The notes: generated by a model not told the origin, from the letters alone. DNA of 64,000 bases from Thermogemmatispora onikobensis (GCF_001748285.1 NZ_BDGT01000001.1:1-64000); one strand, 5' to 3'; positions 52,910-62,681 are shown, counted from the stretch's first letter. Translations and numbers: made by a program.

Positions 52910-54481
52910 ATGCAGGTGCAAAATCCGATCATTCCCGGTTTCCACCCCGATCCCAGCATCTGCCGCGTCGGTGACGACTACTACCTGGTGACCAGCTCCT
53001 TCGAATATGTTCCTGGCGTACCGGTTTTTCACAGCCGCGACCTGGTCCACTGGCAGTGCATTGGCTACTGCCTTACCCGCCCTGAGCAGCTTCCCCTGCC
53101 GCGGAGCGAGCCGTCGCTAGGGATCTTTGCCCCTACCATCCGCTTCCACCAGGGCATCTTCTACCTGGTCACCACGAACATGGACCTGTATGAAGAGAGA
53201 AGCGGGCGTTGCAGCTTCTATGTCACTGCCCGCGACCCGCGCGGTCCCTGGTCCGATCCAATCTGGCTTGAGCAAGGGGGGATCGACCCATCGCTCTTCT
53301 TTGACGACGATGGCCGTGTCTATCTGACAAGCACCGCTGAGAGTGAGGAGCAGGCGATTCAGCAGAGCGAGCTCGATCCGGCGACAGGCAAGCTCTTGAC
53401 GGAGCCGCGTCTCCTCTGGCGGGGCACTGGGGGCGCCTATCCTGAAGGGCCGCATCTGTACAAGATCGCAGGTCGCTATTACCTGATGATTGCCGAAGGA
53501 GGCACCTCCTACGGTCACATGGAGACGCTGGCCCGTGGCCCAACCCCGTGGGGACCGTGGGAAGCCTGTCCCCACAATCCCATCTTGAGTCATCGCAGCC
53601 TGCTCAGCCCGATTCAGGCGACCGGCCATGCCGACCTGGTGCAGGCCCAAGATGGCAGTTGGTGGCTCGTCTGTCTTGGAGTGAGGCCGCAGCCCTTCAC
53701 CGGACTCCATCATCTGGGGCGAGAAACCTTCCTCGCCCCAGTGGTCTGGGACAGCGACGGCTGGCCCCACGTCGGTGAGAAGGGGCAGATCAGGCTCACC
53801 CTCGACGGGCCACAGCTGCCCGCGGCGCCCTGGCCTGCTTCCCCCACACGCGATGACTTTGACCAGCCCTCGCCCGGCCTTGAGTGGAACTTCCTGCGCT
53901 GGCCTCCGCCCGGCAGTTGGTCGCTGACCGCTCGTCCTGGCTTCTTGCGCCTGCTCGGAAATGCTGCCACGTTGGATCGAGGCTTTGGGGTGGCCTTCAT
54001 GGGGAGGCGGCAAGAGCACGGGCAGTGCACCGCCTCCACCCGGCTCGAATTTGCCCCCCAGCGAGAGGGACATGAGGCCGGCTTGACTGTCTGGATGAAC
54101 CGCGAGCACCACTATGAGATCGCCGTCGTCTGCCAGAACGGGGAGCGCTGGGTCATCGTCCGCCAGCGCCTTGGGGGCCTGACGGCTATCGTCGCCCGCG
54201 AGCAGGTGGAAGCCGGATCGATCTTCTTGAGCGTTGAGGCCATTCAGCCGACACAGCCGGCGTTTCGCGCTTCCTCCCACTATCGTTTCTCATACTCCCT
54301 GGGCGAGGGAGCAGCACGCGAGCTGGCCCGGGGCGAGAGCCGCTATCTGGCTTCAGAGGTCGCCGGCGGCTTCACTGGTGTCTACTTCGCCCTCTATGCG
54401 ACGACCAACGGAGGGACGGATACCGCCGTCGCCGACTTCGACTGGTTCGACTACCTGCCCTCTCCAGACGTTGCCTCCTGA
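52910..54481 (+). CDS. glycoside hydrolase family 43 beta-xylosidase/arabinofuranosidase
   Basis: A 523-residue enzyme. The five-bladed propeller has catalytic residues in the family positions: Asp14 (FHPDPS), Asp126 (GGIDPSLF) and Glu179 (EGPHLY), close to those of characterised XynB3-type beta-xylosidases. The C-terminal beta-sandwich (about 310-520) is the accessory domain of that subfamily. No signal peptide, so it works on imported xylo-oligosaccharides. Its start lies 140 bases after the GH3 gene, suggesting one operon for hemicellulose breakdown. Confidence 0.92.
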   Translation: MQVQNPIIPGFHPDPSICRVGDDYYLVTSSFEYVPGVPVFHSRDLVHWQCIGYCLTRPEQLPLPRSEPSLGIFAPTIRFHQGIFYLVTTNMDLYEERSGRCSFYVTARDPRGPWSDPIWLEQGGIDPSLFFDDDGRVYLTSTAESEEQAIQQSELDPATGKLLTEPRLLWRGTGGAYPEGPHLYKIAGRYYLMIAEGGTSYGHMETLARGPTPWGPWEACPHNPILSHRSLLSPIQATGHADLVQAQDGSWWLVCLGVRPQPFTGLHHLGRETFLAPVVWDSDGWPHVGEKGQIRLTLDGPQLPAAPWPASPTRDDFDQPSPGLEWNFLRWPPPGSWSLTARPGFLRLLGNAATLDRGFGVAFMGRRQEHGQCTASTRLEFAPQREGHEAGLTVWMNREHHYEIAVVCQNGERWVIVRQRLGGLTAIVAREQVEAGSIFLSVEAIQPTQPAFRASSHYRFSYSLGEGAARELARGESRYLASEVAGGFTGVYFALYATTNGGTDTAVADFDWFDYLPSPDVAS

Positions 54482-54512
54482 ATGCACTCAGCGGGCGGGC
54501 CGCAACAAATCG

Positions 54513-54560
54513 CAGGACCAGAGGAGCAGGGGTCGCAACCTCCCCTCCCTACTGGTCCTG
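54513..54560. terminator. hairpin between GH43 and receptor genes
   Basis: CAGGACCAG (54513-54521) and CTGGTCCTG (54552-54560) pair perfectly, and an inner AGGGG/CCCCT adds to the stem. It lies in the 150-base gap between convergent genes and could terminate both; no T-run. Confidence 0.5.
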
Positions 54561-54633
54561 CCCTGGCCTGCGTTCTGTCGCGCAAGATGATCCGACCTGT
54601 CTCCTGCAGACATGGGCTGGCTACTGGCCTTGC

Positions 54634-56577
54634 TCAGGCAGTGCTGCCCTCGCGCAGACGGAAGACCTCAACCGAGCGGCGCAGGTACTCGACCCGCTGC
54701 GCCAGCGCCTCCACATGCTGCGAAGCCTGGCGCGTATTCACATTCATCTGGCGCGTTGCCTGAGAGAGGCGCTGCATAATCTGCACAATCGACGTGAACG
54801 CCTGCAGTTGCCGGGCCGCCATATCCGTAATGCGCTCAATCTCGCGTGCCTGCAATTCGACCGCTGCCGAAATTGTCTCCAGTGCAGAGCCAGCCTCCTG
54901 AGCACGCTCTGCCCCAAAGGCGCTTTCTTGTTCTGTCGTGCGCATTGAACTGGTCACGGTGCTGATATCCTGTCGTACCCCTTCGACGATGTGGACGATC
55001 GAGCGCGCCTGGCTATTGGCGCGCTCGGCCAGGCGTTGGATATCTGCCGCGACGGCCCCGAAGCCACGCACGGACTCCCCTTCGTAGGCGACCAACGCTG
55101 CTGCATCCTGGGCCAGACGGTTCGTCTGCTCAACAATGGCCGAGATCACCTCGACGGTGCTATTAATGGCACGCGAATGCTCATCGAGCTTTTCAACCTT
55201 GGTGGCAGTGGCCTGCACATTCTCATAGATGCGCTTCAGCCCCTCAAGCACTTGCTGAACAGCCTGTCGACCCTGGCGCACATGCTGGAGCGACTCATGG
55301 GTACTCGTTTGAAGCATATGAGCGCGATCAGCGATATGGCGGCTGGAGGAGGCCATATGCTCGATCTCGCGGCTCGCGCGGGCGATCTGCTGCAGTTGCT
55401 GATCACCTGTTTCCACCAGGCGCGCCAGGGCATCGACCACAACGGTCGTCGAGATGGCCACCTCGCGCGCCGCTCCTTTGACACGCATGACCAGGCTGCT
55501 CAACTCGGCCAGCATATAATTAAAGGCATTGGCAATAATCTGCAGCGTCCCGCCGGTCATTCGAGCGCGACCGCTCAAGTTGCCCTGGCTGACCCCGCTG
55601 ACATCGCCCACCAGGGCCTCAATCTGCTTCTGCAGGGCGTTGCGCTGAGCTTGAATCTCCTGGATCAGGCGCACCATATGGTCAAGCATACTATTGAGGG
55701 AGCGCGCCACCAGGGCGATCTCATCACGGCCCGAAACCGAGGCTCGAACACTGGTGTCACCGCGGGCGATACGGCGGGTCAGGCGAGCCAGCTGACCCAG
55801 GGGGCGCGCGATCGTCCAGTAGACAAAGGTCCCGACCAGCAAGACGACCGCGATAATCAGGATGGCGGCCAGCACGATCTCAATCGCCGTCTGCGTAGCC
55901 TGGGGTCCAGTCACCTCGACGACCTTGTCACCTACGGTTTCCGTGAGGTCGACAAGATGCTTCCAATCATTTTCCAGAGGGGTATAAGTGCTATTGGCCT
56001 GCTGCAGCAGCTGAGTTGTCTGACTGGTCTTGCTCGAAGACTGCAACGCAGCCAGCTCGCGATCTTGCGCCTGCAGGTAGTGCTCCCACTCACCTGACAA
56101 GATGCGCTGCAGCGTCTGCTGTTGATCGCTGGCCAGGCCGCGGGTACTGCTCTCGCTCTCGAGCAGGGCGCGGATAGGGGTCATCTGCGGCGAAGTGGCC
56201 AGCAGATAATGCTGCTGGTAGCTTGTCAGGCCCTGAGCAAAGGTCGACTCCAGGGTCTTGATCTCGGTAGTCAGGCGCTGGCGCAGGGCGGACAGATCCG
56301 TATTGGGGGCTCCGGCGATCGTCGTTGACACGAAAGTCTGGGCCTGCAATGCGATCAGGTCGGCGTGCATATGCTGTAAAGTTGCCAGCTGCGTGGTGGC
56401 AACATGGACGGCGTCAGTGCTGACCTGGACCGCCTCGCTGCGGCCATTGAGCGCATCGATATAGGCACGTCCGAGCAGCCAGAGGATGATGCCCGGGATG
56501 ACCGCCACCAACATGGCTGCCAGGAAGAGGCGCCGCACAATGGGCGCCTGCGAGATCCATCTCATCGGAACCATCAT
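54634..56577 (-). CDS. methyl-accepting chemotaxis protein-like receptor 1
   Basis: A 647-residue membrane receptor: helix (about 15-37), extracytoplasmic four-helix-like domain (about 40-230), second helix (about 232-260), HAMP (about 260-312) and a long signalling coiled coil. The hairpin tip reads EQTNRLAQDAAALVAYEGES, whereas canonical receptors have QTNLLALNAAIEAARAGE; GFGAVAADIQRLAERA follows. So kinase contact may be altered. ATG at 56577 has AAGAAGGGA before it. It is the third gene of an operon with a solute-binding protein. Confidence 0.8.
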   Translation of the reverse strand: MMVPMRWISQAPIVRRLFLAAMLVAVIPGIILWLLGRAYIDALNGRSEAVQVSTDAVHVATTQLATLQHMHADLIALQAQTFVSTTIAGAPNTDLSALRQRLTTEIKTLESTFAQGLTSYQQHYLLATSPQMTPIRALLESESSTRGLASDQQQTLQRILSGEWEHYLQAQDRELAALQSSSKTSQTTQLLQQANSTYTPLENDWKHLVDLTETVGDKVVEVTGPQATQTAIEIVLAAILIIAVVLLVGTFVYWTIARPLGQLARLTRRIARGDTSVRASVSGRDEIALVARSLNSMLDHMVRLIQEIQAQRNALQKQIEALVGDVSGVSQGNLSGRARMTGGTLQIIANAFNYMLAELSSLVMRVKGAAREVAISTTVVVDALARLVETGDQQLQQIARASREIEHMASSSRHIADRAHMLQTSTHESLQHVRQGRQAVQQVLEGLKRIYENVQATATKVEKLDEHSRAINSTVEVISAIVEQTNRLAQDAAALVAYEGESVRGFGAVAADIQRLAERANSQARSIVHIVEGVRQDISTVTSSMRTTEQESAFGAERAQEAGSALETISAAVELQAREIERITDMAARQLQAFTSIVQIMQRLSQATRQMNVNTRQASQHVEALAQRVEYLRRSVEVFRLREGSTA

Positions 56578-56670
56578 GCTCACATTCCCTTCTTGCTTTG
56601 CGGCATTGCTTCGTCCTCAACACAGGGACCTGGAATGAGATTGGTTGGACAGGTGGGCCACTCGGACCAC

Positions 56671-58476
56671 TCAGACATGATGCAAGGTGAGCGCCACTTG
56701 CTCATTATCGGGATAGCTGTAGGGGGAAGGCACGGCGTAGGGGTTGTGCTCATCGGGCCATCCCACAAAGCGGGCCGTTGTATACTCGTACCAGTTGACG
56801 CTGTAGAGCAAGGGAATCGAGGGCAACTGCTCCACCATAATGCGCTGCAATCCATTGAGAGCCTGCTGCTGCACAGCGGGGTCGGTTGAGTGAGCATACT
56901 GAGCCAGCAGGTGATCGGTTGTGGGATCGCTCCAGCGCTCCCAGTTCGAGGGGGCGGACTTTCCGATCGGTGCCGTGTTAGCGCTATCGAGCAGCGCATC
57001 GTACAGGTAGTAAGGAGAGGGGCCGCTGTTGGTCCAGGAGATCGCACTCTCAAAGGAACCCAGCTGCAGATCCGAGATATAGGTATTGAGCGAGAGGGCC
57101 TTGACAGTGACCGAGATGCCGATCGCAGCCAGATCCTGGGCCATCAACTTGCAGTCCTTCTCCCAGTCGGTCCAGCCAGAGACGACCTCCATGCTGAAAG
57201 CCAGCTGCCGGCCCTCGCGATCTACAAAGATGCCATCGCTTCCCCGCACAAAGCCAGCCCCTTCCAGTAAGCGGATGGCGCGGGCTCGATCGACCTGGAA
57301 CGAGAGCGAGCGATACTGCGGAGCCAGGAAGGAGCGGTAGGCGGGCAGAACAATGCCCGTTGGATGAGGCGGTGGCTCGTAGCCATTCTCTCCCTCTTTG
57401 GAGAGGCGCTCACGGTCGATTGCCAGACTGATGGCCTGGCGCACAGGGAGGAGATTGAAGGGATAGCGAGCCGTATTGAGATAGAGCATAACGATGGCGA
57501 TAGGGGGCAGCCAGTAGCGATTGTGAGTGGGATCGCGTCCCACAAAGCTCTGCAGATTCGAGCTAAAAAGGCCGGTCCAGTCAATAGAACCCTGGGCCAG
57601 GAGCAGGTCGGCGCTGGCGTTGGAGACATAAGCCGGATAACGCAGCTGGCTGATATAGGGCTTGCCGGGCTGCCAGTAGTGCGGATTACGCTCCAGGATA
57701 TAGAGTGTGGGATCAAACGACTTCAGCATGAAAGGACCAGTGCCGACTGGATTGGGATTGGCCTCATGGACGGGATCTTTGAAGCGCTCCCAAATATGGC
57801 GCGGCACGATGTAGGTCTGGCCCCCGATGTACCACTCCTCCGGGAACGATGGCTGCTTGAAGGTCACGACCACACGAGAGGGATCGGGGGCCGTCACCTC
57901 CTTGACGGTTGTCCAGATGCTATGGAGATCGAGGGCAGGGAAACGATGGAGCAGATTCAGCGTAAAGACCACATCGTCGCTGGTCAAAGGCTGGCCGTCG
58001 CTCCACTCGACCCCGCGACGCAACTGGAAGGTCAGCGTCTTGAGGTCGCTGGACCAGGAGAAGCCGGTTGCCAACCAGGGCTTCACCTGCCCGGTCTCCT
58101 GATTAAAGAAGAGCAAGGTCTCATAGATCATCCCTTTGGTGCCACTGAGTGTCGAATTGTCGGCAGCAAAGGGGTTGAAGAAGCGCTGGAAGCGTCCATA
58201 GGGGCCGGGCACAATGGTCAAAGCTCCCCCATACTTGATCTGCGAACCTGGCTGCGCGCTACTCCCGGGCATACTGCCAGGTATACAGGCTGTCATTACC
58301 AGCAACAGGGCCACAGCCAGCATCAAGAGCCATAGGGCCTGTGGATGCTGGGACCTCTCGCGGTGTTGTCTCCCCCAGCGCGGGCTGGAACCAGGCGAGG
58401 AGCCACCCCTGGGCGAGAGCGTGGAGCGATGAGACTGGTGGGCAGGGCGAGCATGAGCAGGGACAGCGATGGACAT
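56671..58476 (-). CDS. family-5 extracellular solute-binding lipoprotein
   Basis: A 601-residue protein. A 45-residue hydrophilic leader precedes a hydrophobic stretch ending LLVMTAC, the lipobox. The mature part is the SBP_bac_5 fold (DppA/OppA/CbtA type): MIYETLLFFNQETGQVKPWLA, RRGVEWSDGQPLTSDDVVFT, VGTGPFMLKS and RQAISLAIDRERL. It may bind peptides or cello/xylo-oligosaccharides. No permease or ATPase genes are next to it, so a sensing role with the flanking receptors is plausible. AAGGAGG lies before the ATG, 25 bases after the first receptor gene. Confidence 0.85.
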   Translation of the reverse strand: MSIAVPAHARPAHQSHRSTLSPRGGSSPGSSPRWGRQHRERSQHPQALWLLMLAVALLLVMTACIPGSMPGSSAQPGSQIKYGGALTIVPGPYGRFQRFFNPFAADNSTLSGTKGMIYETLLFFNQETGQVKPWLATGFSWSSDLKTLTFQLRRGVEWSDGQPLTSDDVVFTLNLLHRFPALDLHSIWTTVKEVTAPDPSRVVVTFKQPSFPEEWYIGGQTYIVPRHIWERFKDPVHEANPNPVGTGPFMLKSFDPTLYILERNPHYWQPGKPYISQLRYPAYVSNASADLLLAQGSIDWTGLFSSNLQSFVGRDPTHNRYWLPPIAIVMLYLNTARYPFNLLPVRQAISLAIDRERLSKEGENGYEPPPHPTGIVLPAYRSFLAPQYRSLSFQVDRARAIRLLEGAGFVRGSDGIFVDREGRQLAFSMEVVSGWTDWEKDCKLMAQDLAAIGISVTVKALSLNTYISDLQLGSFESAISWTNSGPSPYYLYDALLDSANTAPIGKSAPSNWERWSDPTTDHLLAQYAHSTDPAVQQQALNGLQRIMVEQLPSIPLLYSVNWYEYTTARFVGWPDEHNPYAVPSPYSYPDNEQVALTLHHV

Positions 58477-58501
58477 GGTGCATCCTCCTTGACATCAGAT
58501 C

Positions 58502-60703
58502 CTACTGATAGGGCTCGCCATCGGGAGCTTGCGGCTGTTGCGGGACCCACAGCGGTGAAGAGGGCAAAGGAGTCTGAGGGCTGGACCCTGCGAGCCCCGT
58601 TGGTGGCAGGGGAGTCACCGCTCCGCCGGGAGGCAGAGGGGTCTGGGGCGGGAGATGGAGCAGCCCGGGCTGGGACTGACCAAGCGGGGCGCTGACAGGT
58701 CGTGTGCCTGAGCCAAGCGGGGAGATCGAACCCGTCGTTGTCAGACTGCGACGCTCGCTTGCGACCGAGCTCGGAGCAGCTGCAGCTGACTGCTCACGTG
58801 AGACCTTGAAGGCATCGACAGAGACTCGTAGATGCTCAACTAATGAGGCCAGGCGCTGCATATGATGAGTGGCCTCACCCAGCCGAGCCTTGTTCGTCTG
58901 CGTCAGATCGGCCACATACTGCATAATCTGGACAGCCGCCGTGGCCAGCTCCATCTGTCTGGTCACGAGGCTGGTGATATCGGCGATATCGCGGGCCTGG
59001 CGCTCAACAGTGGCAAAAATGCCCTCCAGGGTTCGCTCAACATCTTGAGAGACCTTGCTTTCCAGAGTGGTCTCGCGCTGGGTGCGCTCCATAGAAGTCG
59101 CGGCCTCGGCGATATCCTCCTGAGCGCTGCGCACAATGCGGGCGATGTTATTGGCCTCCAGCTTGGCCTGCTCAGCCAGGCGCCGAATGCGTACGGCAAC
59201 CGCGCCGAACTCTTTGCGCCCCTCGCCGGCCATTGCCGCCTGGATAGCCGAATCGAGAGCGAGGCGATGAGTCTGATAGGCCAGGCTGAAAATGACCTCT
59301 ACGATATCGTTAATCTCCTGTGAACGCTCGCCGAGGCTGCGCACGCGCTGCGTCGTCGCCTGCACATGAGCGTGAATATGCCCGAGGCGATTAATGGCGT
59401 CCCAGGTGGCCTGATGCCCACCAGTAGCGCTGCGCTGCGTGTCCTGGGCAATGCCTTCCAGAATCTGGGCATGCTGCGCCACCTCCTGGCTGGCCAGGGC
59501 CATCTGCTCCACGCCGCCTGCCGCCTCAGTGATCTGCTGAATCTGGAATTCGCTGATCTGGCTGAGGTGGGTCATCTGCTCCAGCGTGAGGCGGGTTGAG
59601 GTCTCTACCTCACGGGCCACCTGCTTGATGCGAATCACCAGCCCCTCCAGCTCGCTGATCATGTAATTGAAAGAGGAGGCGAGCACGCCCAGCACATCGC
59701 CAGTCACATCGGCGCGGATGCGCAGATCACCCTCGCCAACTCCCTTCACTTCGCCTGCCAGGTTACCGATGCGCGTCTGTAGAAGATCGCGCTGCTGCTG
59801 GGTGTTTTCCATCAGTTGGACAATGGTGTCGAGCATCGTATTCATCGAGGCGGCCACGCGGGCGATCTCGTCGCGCCCGCTTAGCCTGGCACGCGCCAGC
59901 GTATCGCCGGCACTGATGCGTCGGGTCAGCTGGATGAGCTGGCGCAGCGGGCGGCTGATCGTCAGATTGACAAGGTAGCCAATGGTGAAGACAAAGAGCA
60001 TGGACAGGGGGATGGCGGTCACCGTTCCAATCAACATGGGAACGGTCTGCGAAGGGCCAACGCGCACGACCTCGGTGTTAACTCGCTCGGCAATGTCTAC
60101 AATACGTTGCCAGCTTGCTAAGAGCGGGGTGTAGAGCTGATCAGCCTTCTGCAGGAGCTGGGCGGCTTGGGCCAGGGGCATGCGCGTGTCGAGGCCGATC
60201 AAAAGGTCGTCCTGCGCGGCCTTGTACTGCGGCCATTGATGCTCCAAAATAAGGTCCAGCAGCTGCTGTTGCTCGCGAATAATGGGGGTATGTGGATCAT
60301 TATCGAGCAGAATCTGCCGAATGTCGGCCATCGCCGGGGCGGTGGCGAGCTGGTACTGTTCCTGATAGGCCACACTGTCAACATCAAAGCTCCCTTCGAT
60401 GCTGAGCACCTGAAGAATAACATCTTCTTCAGCGCGCGTCACGGTGGCATCGCTGGTGCTATTGGTGGTGACGCTCGGTAGGAGGGCCACAAGCAGAGCA
60501 TGCATGCTCTGCAGACGCGCCAGCTCGGTGGTGGTGATCTTGATGGTCTGGTTACTGATCAAGACAGCTTGTCTTCCCGACTCCAGGGCATGGAAGTAGA
60601 TACTGCTGAGGAAGACAATAGCAATAAAAGGGATGATGGTTGCCCAGGCAAAAGTGGCAAAGAGCCGTAGGGAAATCGGTGTGTTACTGATCCATCTCGG
60701 CAT
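58502..60703 (-). CDS. methyl-accepting chemotaxis protein-like receptor 2
   Basis: A 733-residue receptor with the same plan as its partner: helix (about 12-35), extracytoplasmic domain, second helix (about 235-258), HAMP (about 258-310), a coiled-coil signalling region with the tip YQTHRLALDSAIQAAMAGE, closer to the canonical sequence, and a long proline/threonine/serine-rich tail of about 110 residues not normal for such receptors. ATG at 60703 follows GAGGAGG. It is the first gene of a receptor-SBP-receptor operon. Confidence 0.82.
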   Translation of the reverse strand: MPRWISNTPISLRLFATFAWATIIPFIAIVFLSSIYFHALESGRQAVLISNQTIKITTTELARLQSMHALLVALLPSVTTNSTSDATVTRAEEDVILQVLSIEGSFDVDSVAYQEQYQLATAPAMADIRQILLDNDPHTPIIREQQQLLDLILEHQWPQYKAAQDDLLIGLDTRMPLAQAAQLLQKADQLYTPLLASWQRIVDIAERVNTEVVRVGPSQTVPMLIGTVTAIPLSMLFVFTIGYLVNLTISRPLRQLIQLTRRISAGDTLARARLSGRDEIARVAASMNTMLDTIVQLMENTQQQRDLLQTRIGNLAGEVKGVGEGDLRIRADVTGDVLGVLASSFNYMISELEGLVIRIKQVAREVETSTRLTLEQMTHLSQISEFQIQQITEAAGGVEQMALASQEVAQHAQILEGIAQDTQRSATGGHQATWDAINRLGHIHAHVQATTQRVRSLGERSQEINDIVEVIFSLAYQTHRLALDSAIQAAMAGEGRKEFGAVAVRIRRLAEQAKLEANNIARIVRSAQEDIAEAATSMERTQRETTLESKVSQDVERTLEGIFATVERQARDIADITSLVTRQMELATAAVQIMQYVADLTQTNKARLGEATHHMQRLASLVEHLRVSVDAFKVSREQSAAAAPSSVASERRSLTTTGSISPLGSGTRPVSAPLGQSQPGLLHLPPQTPLPPGGAVTPLPPTGLAGSSPQTPLPSSPLWVPQQPQAPDGEPYQ

Positions 60704-61097
60704 CTTCCTGGCCTCCTCTCTTGCGCTCGGCTCCGTCGCGCCTCTCTCTGCTGCTTGCGGGTTCGCTTGCAGGACCACACGCGGTCATGAGTCATGACGT
60801 CAAACGCTGCCAGTGATGTTGAGCTAAGTATACAATATCAGTAGTCATGGAATTCCTAAATGGTTGATTACTCACCTGAATTTCTTACCGACATTCTTCT
60901 CTACGTTGTTACGGTACCGGTACCGTAACAATATCAGAAATCGATCTATAGTGCAAAGACAAAACTCATGCTCCGGCGAGGAGCGAGAGCCGGAGGACAT
61001 GCAGTGTGGGCACGTTGTAGAGGGGAGGTGGAGGTAGTGGGCAAGGAGTGGTGGGCAAAGTGAATGGGGAACCTGGTGTGTGATGAGGCAGAGATCG
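60704..61097. other. control region upstream of the receptor operon
   Basis: It contains a TATACT (minus strand 60834-60829), the 26-bp palindrome (60906-60931), a TTGCAC with 17-base spacer and TATTGT overlapping the palindrome (minus strand about 60956-60928), and a purine-rich stretch from about 61015. No coding gene is seen. Confidence 0.5.
60906..60931. promoter_or_regulatory. perfect 26-bp palindrome, candidate operator
   Basis: The half-site TTGTTACGGTACC is followed directly by its exact reverse complement. A possible -10 (TATTGT) overlaps its right edge on the minus strand, the direction of the receptor operon that begins about 200 bases away. The size and symmetry suit a TetR- or LacI-type repressor dimer, or two dimers. 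Confidence 0.7.
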
Positions 61098-62681
61098 TCA
61101 GCCGCGCAGAGGAAGGGGGAGCTGGAGTGGTAAGAGGAGGAGGGCGCCGGGCAGGGGGAGCGGGAGGCTGCCGGCGCTGTGGGCAGAGGCTATCAGGAAG
61201 AGGAAGACGAAGACCAGGAGCAGTACCGCCAGAGCAATGGCTGTCAATAGGATTGCCGTGCGCAGGCTCAGGCCCTTCTCGGAGAGGGAGAGTGGCCACC
61301 CTTGAGAGTGGGCCGTGTGGGGAGCAGGGGCGGTGGAGATGGCGGCTGCTCTGCGCCGTGAGCGTATTGACCCCGCCTGACCGCTGACGTCGCTGACGAC
61401 GGGGGCAGCCGAGGAAGCGGCCTGAACGCGGGTTGAAGGCAGCACCAGACGCTGTGGTTGTTCCTGACTGGTTGGACTGCCAACGCGCGGCGAACGAGTC
61501 GAACCACCTGCGGCCTGGGGATTGACCCAGCCGCAGCGGGGGCAGCCTGGCTGCGAAGAGGTCAGAGGCATCTGGCAGACTGGACAGCTCACGCCGGGTG
61601 TGCTGGTACGGGCCTGATGCAGGTCCTCGTAGAGTTGAGGCAGGTCTGGCTGCGTTTTATGAGGATCGACTGCGCGCCCTCTCTCCGCGGTGGGAGCGGG
61701 AGGCTCCTGACGCGCTCGTTGCAGCTGCTCCTGGACCTGTCTCAGCTCGGCCTTCAGCTCTGCCACCGACTGGTAGCGTTCTGCGGGCTTGAGCGCCATA
61801 GCTCGCTGGATAATGGCATTGAGCCGCTGCAGAATCTCTGGAGGGAGCACGGCGAGCTGGGCCACATGACGCGGCATGCGTGCCCCTCGCGAGGGGCGCG
61901 CGGCCTCGAAGCGGAAAGATTTGCCAGCCTTTTCTTCGGCCAGGAGACGGGCCAGCTGCTCCTGCAGCGAAGGCAGGCCAGAATGTCCCTGCTGGAGTGC
62001 CTGATTGCGGGCCGAAACGCTGGCTGGCTCTTGCATCGTTAAGGCGAAATAGAGTGTTCCACCCAGAGCGTAGACATCGGAGCGGGGGTCGGTGCCGCTC
62101 CCACCGGGATACTGTTCGGGCGGAGCATAGCCGGGCGTGCCTTGATGGCGGGCGAAGAAGAGCGTACGTGCTCCGTCGGCCACCGCCTTCGCATTGCCCA
62201 GGTCGACCAGATAGGCCGTCCCGTCGGAGGTAATGCGGATATTGTCGGGCTTGATATCGCGATGGATCACCGGCGGCTGCTGACTGTGGAGAAACTGGAC
62301 GGCATCGCAGACCGCTAGCAACCAGCCCAGAATCACAGGTAAAGGAATAGCCTCATCGCGCTGGCGAGCCAGACGCAGCTGTTCGGTCAGGTCGCGCCCT
62401 TCGATATAGCTCAGCACGACATAGTAGCGCCCGCGCTCGCTGAAGGCGTCGATAAAGCTGGGCAAATGGGGATGGTGGAGGCGGCTGAGCACGCGCGCCT
62501 CATGCTGGAGCTGAGCCTGGCCACTGGCACCGGTGACCAGATATTCTTTCACCGCACAAGGTTGATTGCTGCGCAGGTCCACTGCCAGGTAGACATGGCC
62601 GAAGCCGCCGCTGCCCAGGGCCCGCTCAATGCGGTACTGGCCACGCATGATCGTCCCCGGCGGGATGGTTTCGATCATCAT
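61098..62681 (-). CDS. Hanks-type serine/threonine protein kinase
   Basis: A 527-residue membrane-attached kinase. The domain (about 14-290) has GSGGFGHVY, the lysine VKEY (Lys45), HRDIKPDN (Asp142), DLG in place of DFG (Asp160) and APPEQY. A zinc ribbon (CPVC and CPRC, about 370-390) lies in the linker, and a membrane segment is near 475-500. The C-terminal 30 residues are leucine/proline-rich and unusual. It would phosphorylate proteins in the cytoplasm; the target is unknown. A receptor operon lies downstream and the deacetylase gene is divergent. Confidence 0.88.
   Translation of the reverse strand: MMIETIPPGTIMRGQYRIERALGSGGFGHVYLAVDLRSNQPCAVKEYLVTGASGQAQLQHEARVLSRLHHPHLPSFIDAFSERGRYYVVLSYIEGRDLTEQLRLARQRDEAIPLPVILGWLLAVCDAVQFLHSQQPPVIHRDIKPDNIRITSDGTAYLVDLGNAKAVADGARTLFFARHQGTPGYAPPEQYPGGSGTDPRSDVYALGGTLYFALTMQEPASVSARNQALQQGHSGLPSLQEQLARLLAEEKAGKSFRFEAARPSRGARMPRHVAQLAVLPPEILQRLNAIIQRAMALKPAERYQSVAELKAELRQVQEQLQRARQEPPAPTAERGRAVDPHKTQPDLPQLYEDLHQARTSTPGVSCPVCQMPLTSSQPGCPRCGWVNPQAAGGSTRSPRVGSPTSQEQPQRLVLPSTRVQAASSAAPVVSDVSGQAGSIRSRRRAAAISTAPAPHTAHSQGWPLSLSEKGLSLRTAILLTAIALAVLLLVFVFLFLIASAHSAGSLPLPLPGALLLLPLQLPLPLRG

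Noticed and set aside
53117-54280. 387-codon frame opposite the GH43 gene
   Set aside because: Shadow of a gene with all three catalytic residues.
54991-58335. long plus-strand frames opposite the receptor and binding-protein genes
   Set aside because: Their translations mirror the coding strand and have no family character.
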